A stretch of 64,000 nt of DNA, from assembly GCA_003508835.1 (NCBI GenBank), contig PUFA01000068.1:8999501-9063500 (forward strand), given 5' to 3'. The number at the start of each line of letters is the position of its first letter. Position 1 is the first letter of the stretch. Source of the DNA: Eonycteris spelaea. Lineage: Eukaryota; Chordata; Mammalia; Chiroptera; Pteropodidae. This document shows, one piece after another, positions 23,991-37,019 of this stretch. The position numbers and the translations under genes were made by a program. The notes below the pieces were generated by a model that saw only the letters and a program-made list of their open reading frames with translations, was not told where the DNA came from and ran no database searches.

Positions 23991-24094
23991 ATGGATGAGT
24001 AACTTGAGGCCAACATACTTTTAGACACTTAATAGTAGGACAAGGAGTGAGTGAGTGACTTGATTTGCTAAGGAAATTTCTGGAAATTTCAGCT

Positions 24095-24350
24095 TTTACT
24101 CTAAATTTGAGTAATAGCAACAGGGCATTAAGAATAGTCCAGAGCTTTAGAATCAACACCCTTGAGTTCAATTCCCAGGTTTCTGTGTTATGAACTATGT
24201 GATCTTAGACAAAGCATCTTATTTCTTTGAGTCTTTGTTTCCCAATCTATAAAAATAAGATAATATTTTCCAGAGTTATGAGGATTATATTAAATAATAT
24301 GTTAAAAATACTTAGCACAGTGTTTGGGATAGTAGGTAGTCAATAGTGTG
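24095..24350 (+). repeat. MIR SINE, sense
   Basis: 'gagttcaattcccaggtttc', 'ctttgtttcccaatctataa' and 'acttagcacagtgtttggga' mark a nearly full-length MIR. Confidence 0.75.
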
Positions 24351-25034
24351 AAGCTCTCTCTCATCTTAAATTTTGATACATTTTTTACTGTGATAAGACA
24401 CAATAATGTTAAAATATTTGTATGTGTGTTGCCACATCATAACAGGCTATTATATAGGATTCCTTAAAAGGTATTTCTCTCATAGAACACAGTCACAAAT
24501 ATTCCTTACTTTTAAAAAGACCAGAGGCCTTCATTATGACAAGTCTCTAGTGATGTCTCACAGGTTGAAACTGAAGAGATTATAATGAGACTTTAGCGTA
24601 CTTCTGTAATGCATAAGTACTATACCATATAGCTTCTCAGAGCTAACTTCTTAAAATGTAATCTAAACTATATATTATACATGGATTATAACATTGATTC
24701 ATTTGCAACCTAGATTTCTTTTCCCCATTTGTTTAAAGTGCCTGCTTTCCACTCCTACTTTATGTATTTTAGTGGTAAATAAACAGACTTTTGGCCAGAT
24801 AACTAAATTCTGTATTTCTTTTAGTAATAACAGGTTGTGGGTAGGGTTGCAAGATTTTTTACAGTGGATGTGATGCAATCTATAAATGTTTGGCCAGAGG
24901 TAATAATAGTAAAATCATATCTTTTTACAATTATAGTTTCTTTTTCTTTCTTTTTCCTCCTCCTCACTTCAAAACACACACATACACACCAAAAAAAAGA
25001 AAAAGAAAAAGAAAGTCTGCACTATGTTATAATG

Positions 25035-25215
25035 AAAACAACACTGGACTAAGAAGTTAATAGTGCTGGGTTTGAAATTCAGCTTTCTTACTAGTTAGCT
25101 ATATGATGTAAGGCAGGTTATTCCAATCTTTGAGCCTCAATCTTTCCCTCCATAACATCAGGGAATTAGATTAAGTAACCTCCTACTAACAACTCTAAGG
25201 TTCTTTGAATTCAGC
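25035..25215 (+). repeat. MIR SINE, sense
   Basis: 'gtgctgggtttgaaattcag' and 'cttactagttagctatatga' are MIR-like. The 3' part is short. Confidence 0.6.
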
Positions 25216-25616
25216 AGCCTAAGTTTTTCCTCATTTGAATATATAAGAAAAACTTGTAAATTACCAAATGTATTTGATAATTTGAAGGGAACAGATCATG
25301 GACCTAAATAAAATGAATCCAAGCAAAAATGCAAAATGCCATATGCCCCTGTGTCTGGGTCCCTGAGTAATTTCCCCAAAAGCAAATATTGAGCAAGGGA
25401 AATGGCTTTACAGAGAAGAATATGCATTCATTCCAACCATGTGCGATTAGGAAAAAGTGACTACTCAGTAGTTTTTGATGAATACCAATATCCCCAGATA
25501 ATGTTCTCATTTAAAAAATTGTATCAGTATTACTTAGCAAATCATAAAAATTAAGCATTATTGGGCATTCAATAAAATACATAATGTGAAGTCAACTTGG
25601 AAGGAAGAATACTCAA

Positions 25617-25650
25617 CCAAGGGATATCTAATAATTTAGATATCCCTTGG
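25617..25650. repeat. Perfect short hairpin (15-bp arms, 4-nt loop)
   Basis: CCAAGGGATATCTAA is followed by TAAT and then TTAGATATCCCTTGG, the exact reverse complement. The bases just outside do not pair. It lies in unique-looking intron sequence. Confidence 0.95.
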
Positions 25651-26255
25651 GCTGTGGCTAATTAACTGACCTGCATCAAAAAAGCTTGAACTTCAAACCA
25701 ACAGTAATAGTGATTAAAAGAATTGCCAATTTCCCCCATATCTAGGACTAGTGACTATCCTGGAATATTTACGTCAAAGTTGAAAGTATGCATTTCAGTC
25801 CATCTAGAATGCTTCAGGCTAGCCATTTTACTAGACAAATTCCATTTTCGGTCATTGCTACCTGCAGCCCATCTAAATCTTTACGTATCACATCTGGATG
25901 GCTCTATTTCTTAGCTCTGTGCCACTGTTTTTAGGGGCACAAAACTGTGTCAGCAGTTAGAGCAAAAGCTTACAGAGACTGAAACCACAAACATGTTTCC
26001 TATGGTTTATGGAACATTCTTCTCCTTTCGATAATGGTATGTAATGTTGCTCCATTGTTGGTGGCAGCATGTTAGAAGCTTGTGAGAATAGGGAGGTGTT
26101 CAATTTGTGTTTTTAGTCAATATTTAAAAATACTGAGATAAGTAGGGAGGAGGAGGGGTAGCAGAGGAAGGGACATTCAACTTTTTTTCCCTTCTCTTTG
26201 AACTTGGCATGGAAAAGGTAATGTATTAAAGGCCTTGTTCCTATCTAGCCTGTTT

Positions 26256-26293
26256 GTTTTTTAATTCAAGGTCTGTTTTTTAATTCAAGGTCT
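26256..26293. repeat. Tandem duplication of a 19-bp unit
   Basis: Two identical head-to-tail copies of GTTTTTTAATTCAAGGTCT. Confidence 0.95.
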
Positions 26294-28202
26294 GGGTTTT
26301 ATTTTCAGTACATTGATTGGAATCAAGAGTAAGAGTTAAAATGGAGTGTCATAAATAGAGACCAGAGCTTGTTCAGCTTGAATACCAATACGAACTATTT
26401 CTAGAGAGTGTGCAAATGCAGCTGTGTGACTTAAGCAAAGTCAAAACTTATACATAGTGGAGGAAGGTGTGGCAGGCAGCGTTCTGGCCTAGAAGATGTG
26501 CCCAAAGTGGAGTAAGTTTTGTTTAAGACTAGAGAAGTTAGTAAAAAGTATAGTAAAATGATTTGTAGCCTTCATTGTTATCTGTGTGGGAGTGAACAAA
26601 TAGCAGAACTAAAATCCTTCCTCTTATTTCAAGCCTCCCAAAGCTTCATAGGGACACACTGGTGATTTTATCTACAGAAGTACTCAAATTGAGTCAATTT
26701 TAAGAGGACATTTCACTGTACAACCAGTGAATTCTCACTTTCTAAGCAAGGACAGGATTGCTCAACCCCTGGCTCTTTAAGCCAGCCTCAGACGCCCGTA
26801 GACCACAGACCTTCCAGCACCTAAAAGTAAATTGTAATCACCCACTAATGTTCTAGGCAACTTGCTTGTTTCCAACCTGTTTGCACTCTAATCCCCTCAC
26901 CATCCATCGCTTGGCAAACATCCAACCAAGTTTTTCTCATTACTTAAGAAAGTTGTGTGATTCCCTCCACATTTGCAGTTTGCGTACTTTTATGTCATAA
27001 TTTATATTATCTGGATGTGCATTTTACCTCCACTAGAGCCCTGGAGAATCAGATAGTTTCTCTAGTAATTAGTCCAATAGCTACCAGGGAGAGACACAAG
27101 AGAGGTGAATCCTACCTAGAATCTCTACTTAACTAAAAAGGATGGAAATTGAGAGGATTGTTCTAGTAATTGTTAGGGAATTCAGTACTTTTAAAGTCAT
27201 ATCAGAAAAAAGTAAAGCTCTGTGTATACCAAATATAAATGTCTTTATTTATATTTGAGGGATACTTTATTATAGCTTCTCCGAAAGTATGTAGAATCTC
27301 TAGATTGGAGGATATCATTACAAAAGAAAAGCAGGAAATATAAGAATCTGACATGGTTGAAGGGAAACTAAACCTAAAGTAAATGAGATTATGTAGAGGA
27401 AGAGAACAGAATGAGGCTTTGTGGACCTTTCTTCACAAAGAGATAAGTCTGTCCTTGATCAAAAAGAAATAGTACTCTTTGGTCGTGGAATATTTATGAG
27501 GCATTGTAAAGGAATACCTTACTCAAAAGAAACCTCTCTTAAGAGGGGAAGCACCTTTATTTAGTCTGTACATCAAGAAAACATGCAGGAAATTCACCCA
27601 CCCGAGCGTGTGAGTTTTCAGACTATTTGGTCAAAGAAAGGACATAGATGATGTATGTGTTATTTCTTCATATTACTAAATTAGCAGTGATATGGGATTT
27701 ACCCAGATGTCGTCTAAACTTTTTACTCAACTAAAATACTTTGTTTTGGTAAGTTCTTTCCTACTGTTAAGTTCCTAAAGTACGGAGGAAGAAAATAAGG
27801 GGACTTCTGTTCTAACCTTAATTCTAATTAACAATGAGGAATTGGTGGGAAAGTAGAAGTAGAAGTAGAAGAGGCCAGGTAGGTGGGGGGAAGTAACATA
27901 GTAAACTGTTTAATGACACATAAATAGTTGTAGCTCCTCCCTCAGAGGTGGGAGGAACATAGACTGTCTTGCCCTATTGACAAGAGCTTAGCAACTTGGA
28001 TGTGACTGTTAGCCAAAGAACTGTGAGCAAATGTGACCTACATATCTTACTTTTGGACAAATGCTTTTAGTACATAGTCATTCGTGCTTTTTTTTCCCAT
28101 CTGCCACGGGTCAGCAGTACCTCAGAAAGAGGTTTTTTTATGAGCTTCAAGCCAGGATGGGCGTGTAGTATAAATTTTTAAAACCCAATTCATTGATATA
28201 AA

Positions 28203-28422
28203 ACAGTGTTTCTCATTCAGGAGATATTTTTCCCTCCTCCCCCACCCAGGAGACAGTTTTGGTTGTCACAGCTAGGGGAGTACAACTGGCATCTGTAGGT
28301 AAGGCCAGGTATGCTGCTACATATTCCACAATACACAGGATAGGCTCTCGCAACAAAGTATTATATAGCAAAAAAAAAAAAAAAAAAATGCCACTAATGC
28401 TAAGATTGAGAGACCCTGTTGT
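28203..28422 (+). mobile_element. MER20-like hAT-Charlie MITE with expanded A-run
   Basis: 'acagtgtttctcattcagga', 'ttttggttgtcacagctagg', 'gtatgctgctacatattcca' and 'aagattgagagaccctgtt' follow the MER20 layout end to end. An A-run of about 18 bases (28371-28388) replaces the short CAAAATG of the usual element. Confidence 0.75.
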
Positions 28423-30119
28423 AAGCTTCTGGGATTGTTTGTTAATACAGAATAAACTATCCTGACTAATATAGCAACTATCACACTAATTTCATAATAG
28501 CCAATGTGAGCTAGTATGCTGTATACCTCATCCAGTGGTTGGGCTTAACCAGTTCCGGAACGTTGGTTTATTAGGAAGACAGATTGAAAAGAAATTCAGA
28601 AAAAAAATGTAGGTATCATACTATGACATAAGATTTTGAAGGCGACCAAAAAGTTCAGAAGCTTCCGTTCCACTACTATTACTGTGAGTTGCAAATATTC
28701 CAGATAAAAACCAGACAGAAAAGTATAAAACCAATATGGTTGCATATTGAATTTTCCAGTGAACTCAAAATGTTAAAGGAGGTTTGTAATCAATTTGTAA
28801 TCAAAGATAAATATGAGTCTTTTACACTCTAAAAAATAGCATTAAAAAAACTAAGGTTCAAAATTGGCATGATTTAGATCTGCAAAAAGCACTAAGATTC
28901 CCCAAAGCATTTTTTCTTATTTTGTTTTTTGTTTATTTTGCTTCTTTAAGTTGTATTAGCAGCAAGATCAAGCAAGAAATGGATCTCTTGTTTGATGCTT
29001 ATGGACTAATAGAAAAAGCAGAACAACTCATCAAGGGTTACTTCATTCCTTCATCACTGGCTACCAGCCTCAGTTGGACTACCTACTTCCTGTTCTTCCA
29101 TGGTAGCTGATTCTCCACCATCTTTTTCTGAGGCAGTGGGCCTTTTTAGCTCTTCCTCTTAAAGCTTTGCATGTACTTGCAATATCAGAAACAATTACTG
29201 CCCTCCTTTGTGGCTTGGAATTGCCCCAACTTCAAAACCTTAGAAATAAATGATAGATTTTAGATATGTCTATCCCATTTTGATAGAGCACATAAGGATG
29301 GAATACTGTATTTTGGGGGTAGTGGTTCCCATTCTTTACATATTTTCAAGTGAAGGCCAGAGGGCCACTTTTTTGTCTATTCTATTCCAACCCTAATTCT
29401 AAACTAAAAATTCTTGCTTGAAATTAAGAACATATTTTTCATCATGTGTTTAAACTCCTAGCTTATTTTACCATGTCTAGAAGCAAGATACTAGGAAATA
29501 CAGAAGCCAGCCCTTCATAGCCATAAAAACTTCCTTGAATCTCCTCCTTTCTCTGAAAATAGAAATGGTAACTGAAGGTTACTGATTGGAGTCCAACTCT
29601 ATTAACCATATATCCCATGAGAATTTCATCAAGTTAGTAAACCTCTCTTGTTCACCTATCCAAAGCTGTTTGTTTCATTACCTCATTACCTACTATCATG
29701 TCTGAATCATTAAATTCACATTCTAAAATACTTGCCTGTTCATCCCCCACGTTCATAGAAGAATTACTAAGATGTGGACGATAAGCACATGACAAAAACC
29801 TGTTTGTACACTCACTCTTCACCAGCTTATTGATTGGTAGGAGATGGAGTAAAAGTAGAAACTACTAGTGGATTTCTGTTCTCTCTCACTCTAATGCAGC
29901 TGAATAATGAAAATCATTCCTAACTTTTTCTCTTTTAATGATAGTAATGAATATGAGGTAAACAGCATTTGGGACATATTCTTGAATTATATTCTTTACT
30001 AATCTCAATTATTTATAAAGTATACCTCAATCAAAAGTTCTGAAATTAAAACAAGGGGATGGATTAATAGTAAAGTAAGGCAGAGTTTAAGAAAAGGGCT
30101 TATAATGTAATGTGACATT

Positions 30120-30880
30120 TAAAAATTAAAATGTTTTATAGATTCATAATTTTCGATATATTGCATTAAATCTTTCTTAACTTTACGCCTTTATATTTCT
30201 GGTCTTAAAAATAACTACCTTTCACCCACACACACACAAAAATTGTCAATTCACAAGATAATGCAGATAGCAAATAAACATTCTCAAAAGTGAAATATTG
30301 TTTGTAATTGAAGAAATACAAATTAGAATATCAAGTTACCATTTTCCTGTTAGAAGTTTTTTGTCATTTTACTACAAAAGTGTAACATCATTATTATAGA
30401 AAATACAAAAATACAAATAAGAGAAGTCACAGTGGCAACACAGTCTACATCTCATTATATAGATGTCAGTATTTTTTTCTATTCATGTCTAAAATTTAAT
30501 AATCTATTGATGGACACTTGAATTTCTTGTCATTGTTAAGTAATGCTACAATAATCACCCTATACATTAATCTTATTTTTGCATCTCTGATTGTTTTGTT
30601 AGGACTAGTTCCTAGAACTGCTATTGCTGAGTCAAACCATGTTGCATTTTTAAGGCTTTTGATTATCTTTTGCCAAATTGCTGACCAGAAATGTTGTATC
30701 AGATCTATAAGAGTGTTGGTTTATGCATTCTCTAATCCATTTGTTGATGTTGCTTTCTTACCTTCACCATTTTGATAACTCCATAATGATATCTCATTGT
30801 TTTAATTTGTACTTCTTTGATTAATAATCAGGACATATTTTACATGTCTTAACAAAATACTACAAATTAAAGAAAAATCT
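30120..30880 (-). mobile_element. Old LINE-1 fragment, antisense
   Basis: Reversed L1M text: 'aattgctgaccagaaatgtt', 'ctctgattgttttgttagga', 'aatttgtacttctttgatta'. Confidence 0.6.
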
Positions 30881-30899
30881 CTATTACCAGATTATTTGT

Positions 30900-31245
30900 A
30901 AGAGAAAACAAACACACATGTACCCCTAAATGTTCAACAAATGGAAAGCAGTTAAGTAAAAAATATAATACTCTTAAACAATAAGCTGTGTGCCTATTAA
31001 AACATTAAGTATGCAAAGTACTTTAACTGACATCAGAAAAATATTTATTGTATAATATTAGTAAGACATTAGAATGGTAAGTTTTTATATGTAATTTGAC
31101 CTCTACTCTTTAAATGTATAAGAAAAAAAAACTGAAAGAAAATATGCCAAAATGTAATTACGACTGCATGGTGATAGGTGATTTTTAATATTTTATAATT
31201 TTTAATATTTTCCACATTTATATTACATTTGTGAAAATACATTTT
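30900..31245 (+). mobile_element. Old LINE-1 3' fragment, sense
   Basis: 'acccctaaatgttcaacaaa', 'aacattaagtatgcaaagta' and 'ggtgatttttaatattttat' match a decayed L1M 3' end, in the opposite direction to its left neighbour. Confidence 0.55.
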
Positions 31246-31506
31246 TATTTATTAAGTACACTGCATAAATGGTGCAAGATGGGAGATGAAACCGTCACCT
31301 GCAATTTGCATAGCATGTATTCTAACGGAAATCTTAACCATTTGTTGTTGAAACAGGGAACATGAACAGATAACAAATAAGATTTTGATAAGCAGTTAAT
31401 CAGCTAGTTGTGCAAATGTTAAAAGTTCACTTGCTTGAGAAGTGGACATTGTTGGAGTCCCCTGAAAATATAATGTTATGTGGGGTTTTTTTCCTCCCTT
31501 TTTTAG

Positions 31507-33505
<1,999 letters not shown>

Positions 33506-33532
33506 ATTAGGACTGATAGAAGCCTACCAGTG
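33506..33532 (+). CDS. NARS2: NARS2 27-nt microexon
   Basis: A 27-base exon: one base completes Arg (AG|A), then LGLIEAYQ, then TG of Trp (TG|G). The acceptor is a good polypyrimidine tract with TTTTACAG and the donor TG|GTAAGA is strong. The codon joins to both neighbours are exact (RL-AR-LGLIEAYQ-WYLDLR), which fits the NARS2 protein. Total frame bookkeeping over the eight exons is 744 coding bases including stop. It links the GG-RE block to motif 3. The local sequence looks somewhat diverged from what I recall of the human protein. Confidence 0.93.
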
Positions 33533-33679
33533 GTAAGAATGACTCTTATTCTAGCCATTGTTCTGAGCATTACAGTTTTTATTTATATTCCCAAGGCACT
33601 CTGGAAGAGTGCTAAGAACAATGAACAGGTTCTCAGAAGATTACTTACTCCCTTTGAGTCCTTGAAAACTAGTAATAAT

Positions 33680-33875
33680 AGCTGCCATGTATTTATTATT
33701 TATTGTGTGCCAGATAACTGTGTTAAAATTTTGATGTATATTATCTCATTTAATCGCATTAACACCATGTGAGTTAGATACTATTCTTATCTTCTTTTCA
33801 CTTCTCCTCCATACCTGAGTCCTAGAAATGTTGACTAACACAGTTAGAAACATAGAGCTGAGATTTTGTTCATAC
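33680..33875 (-). repeat. MIR/L2-like repeat, antisense
   Basis: 'ttattgtgtgccagataact', 'attatctcatttaatcgcat', then a decayed reversed MIR. Confidence 0.55.
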
Positions 33876-34244
33876 CCGTTATGCTTCAGTTTCTCTATGT
33901 GTGAAATCAGGGGCTTGAACTAAGTGATCCTTAAGTAATCTCACCCACTGTAGAAACTGAAGATGCTTAGGATATCACCTACCTGCGTTTGTACATTTAC
34001 TTCTCCTGTTCTGGTTTTCTTTCTGCAGACCCTTTCTTTGAGTACTTTTTCGACATCCACAAATTTTTTATTTGTTTTTATAATAGCACTCCTTCAGGAT
34101 CTTGGTATAATAACATCAACAATATTATTAATTCTTTCCCTGTCCTCAGAAGAAGGAAGGGTCAAATTACACACTCACCTTTTGGTGTTGAAGGAGTTAG
34201 ATTTCAGAAATATAGAAAGCTTAAAATTTGGTTCAGGTAATGGC

Positions 34245-34440
34245 CCTTGAATGCCTTTGTTATTTCCAGTAATGACCTTAGGCATAGTTAATCTCTCTGA
34301 GTCTTGGTTTTCTTGGCTACAAAATGGAATAGTAATATCTATCTTACAGGATTATTGTGAGAATGAAATGAAATAATTAGATTAAGAATCTACCTAGAGT
34401 AGGAAGGAGCTCAGTAAATACTGGTTTCTTCTCTCCTTTC
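34245..34440 (+). repeat. MIR SINE, sense
   Basis: 'taatctctctgagtcttggt', 'ctacaaaatggaatagtaat', then 'aggagctcagtaaatactgg'. Confidence 0.7.
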
Positions 34441-36264
34441 CTTCTTCTGTTCTGAGTCTTGCTATTAGGTAGATGAACTTGATTGAGCAAACTTACACAT
34501 TTTACCTCAGTTTCTGTCTACAAGATAATATTCAAATTTTAATTATTGGTTAAATAAGTTTAGGCTTTTTCTGGTCTTTATTAAGCATTTCAGTACTATT
34601 CTTTTCCCAGTTAAAGTTTTCAAACTGTTAAGATCTCCAAATATAAATATTATCTGAATATTTTTCTTGTAAGTGGTTATCAAAATATTTTAAAGATAGA
34701 AGGAATTTTAACAATCTTAAGGCTGTGATCTCTGCTAGTGTTCCACCACATTGTGAGGGGCCACCCCAGGTGTCGAAGAATTTACTCACTTCCTATTTCT
34801 CATGCCATATGCAAATAAAACCTGTAACTAGTTCCACAAATTTTGTACCCTCTCTTCTATAATCGGCTACCCTAGAATCAGTTTAACAATAACCCATCAA
34901 ATACATATTCATTTGAAAACTTGCTTCTTAGAAGTGAATTTTTCCATCTATCAAAGAATAGGCAAGAAAAATGCTACAGACCAAATCTCTCTGCTGAATT
35001 CAGTTTCCAGACGTTATGCCAGTGTTTCAATATCAATGTATGGGAAATTTAGAACCACTTAAAACTATTGCTAGACTTTTAAGAGCAGTAAGCTCAGATC
35101 CTGCAGGTGTTTGTGGCAGGTGGTTTGATATGCCTTTTATCTTATTTTCTCATTAAATCAAAGTATATCCTTCCCCTATGCCTTGTAAAACTTGAAGTTA
35201 ATTCAGCTATCAAACATTTCAATTATTTAAGAATGTGTTCCTTCCATTACTCCTAGCAGTTTTTACTAATCTGAAGTTTTATACTAGATACTCTTCACTT
35301 GGTTCTAACTCACCTAATAGCAATTAATCTTTTATTTTAAAAAGATAAGTACTTAATCTTAACTGCCTAAAATACCAATACATGGAGCCATTATTATTAA
35401 CAGTGGGGAGATTGATCATCGTCTTTATCCTCAAGGAGCCAAATGACTACCAACTATTGCACTTAAGTTTTATTCTGGAATGATTTTACAAATCATTCAG
35501 GTAGCTATAAACTTGTTTTATATTATGTAACTCAAGAATTCTCCCGCCAAATGACATTAAAGTATTTACAGAATCTTCCTGTTCCTCTTCCTTTCCTAAA
35601 ATAACTTTCTCCCAGGCTGATGTATTGGAATCTGAGTTTGAATCATGGCTGTTCCATTTTCTAGCCATTTCTAGCCATCTTAAGTTGGGATAAAATGTGT
35701 ATGAATGGGCTTCAGAGGCTGTCTAACATTCTGGAAAAATGACTCTGGGCATCTTCCACTAGGCTTAAAGCAGAGAACTAGAAGTTTCTCCTCACTCCAG
35801 TGCCCAAGAGTATATTTTTGTGCCTTCAAATAAATTAATTTTCATACAGTAAGCATCTACTCCAAATCAGACACTGGATATAAAAAGCTGAATAAAACTC
35901 AGTTCCCGCCCTTGATTGTTTAGTTTACGGTCGAATCTACTACAGCATATCTTTTTACAGTATATCAGGCAAAACCCTGCACTCTCCTCTGTGTATTGAA
36001 CAATATGATTTTGGTTTTAAAAAAGGATCATTATCATTAGCATACTAAAAAATAGAAAAGTAACATTTTGAAGAAAATTAGTAATCAGAAAGTTTTCTGT
36101 AGCCTCATGAAGTAAGTTTTCTGCATATAAATGTGTAACTTCATCTGTCTGTCTGTGGAGGCAGAAGACTGATCTGCCACAATGATGTGAATGATAACAA
36201 ATGATTACAGAATACTTTGAAACAAAATTATTTTATAATGTCTGACCCCATACAGCATTTATAG

Positions 36265-36435
<171 letters not shown>

Positions 36436-36689
36436 CTTGAAGACTGGTTAAGGAGAATCATCCTGAGACAGAGATACTGCACATGAATGTGCATACAGGA
36501 GAATATATGTTTGAATTTTAGAAATGCAGTTTTTAAAATGTAATTGTCATGCCATAACATATAATGTATGAAAAATAGAAATGACCATGATTTTCTTAGA
36601 AAGTTGAGGGTATTTCATGGAAAGATGAACTCTCTCAAGAAGAGGTACTTATAGCAGATAGAATCTCAAATCCATTGTATTAATTAAGA

Positions 36690-36695
36690 AATAAA
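36690..36695 (+). terminator. NARS2: Candidate proximal polyadenylation signal AATAAA
   Basis: Canonical AATAAA 255 bases after the stop codon. Confidence 0.45.
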
Positions 36696-36834
36696 GAAAT
36701 TTAACTATATGGTCTCAAAGGTCCTGTAAAACCCTAAAACAGAATGAGATATATGTTTTACTTTATCTTTAGTTCAAAGACAAATGATTATATCACTACA
36801 TTGTGTTACCTCTGAGAAACAACTAGTAGCTAAA

Positions 36835-36840
36835 AATAAA
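36835..36840 (+). terminator. NARS2: Candidate middle polyadenylation signal AATAAA
   Basis: Canonical AATAAA, followed after about 15 bases by a TTTTTTCTCCC stretch. Confidence 0.4.
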
Positions 36841-36950
36841 ATGTTGGATTTTTTTCTCCCTTGCCATTGAACCTGTGATAAATGCCCAGCTTATTCTTGG
36901 TGCTTTACTAAACTTTACATAAGAAAATATTCCTTTTTGGGTCTTGAGTT

Positions 36951-36956
36951 AATAAA
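36951..36956 (+). terminator. NARS2: Likely distal polyadenylation signal AATAAA
   Basis: AATAAA in 'gagttaataaaattgctatt'. It is the last signal before L1 sequence starts about 65 bases later. Confidence 0.6.
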
Positions 36957-37019
36957 ATTGCTATTCTGAATTGAAATCTTTTCATCAGACTGGGTAAAAA
37001 AAAACATCACATTTAATAA

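Larger units (their letters stand above)
20823..31506 (+). other. NARS2: NARS2 intron (10.7 kb)
   Basis: The largest intron here. It carries a long L2, MIR copies, a second MER20 and opposed old L1 fragments, all listed separately. 20900-21800, 25660-28200 (apart from a 19-bp tandem pair) and 28450-30100 hold no gene or repeat I can name. A 62-codon open frame at 28922-29110 has no recognisable domain. Confidence 0.85.
36436..36975 (+). other. NARS2: NARS2 3'UTR (approximate end)
   Basis: AT-rich trailer after the stop, about 540 bases. The end is inferred from the last AATAAA (36951) and the start of L1 sequence near 37020. Confidence 0.7.
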
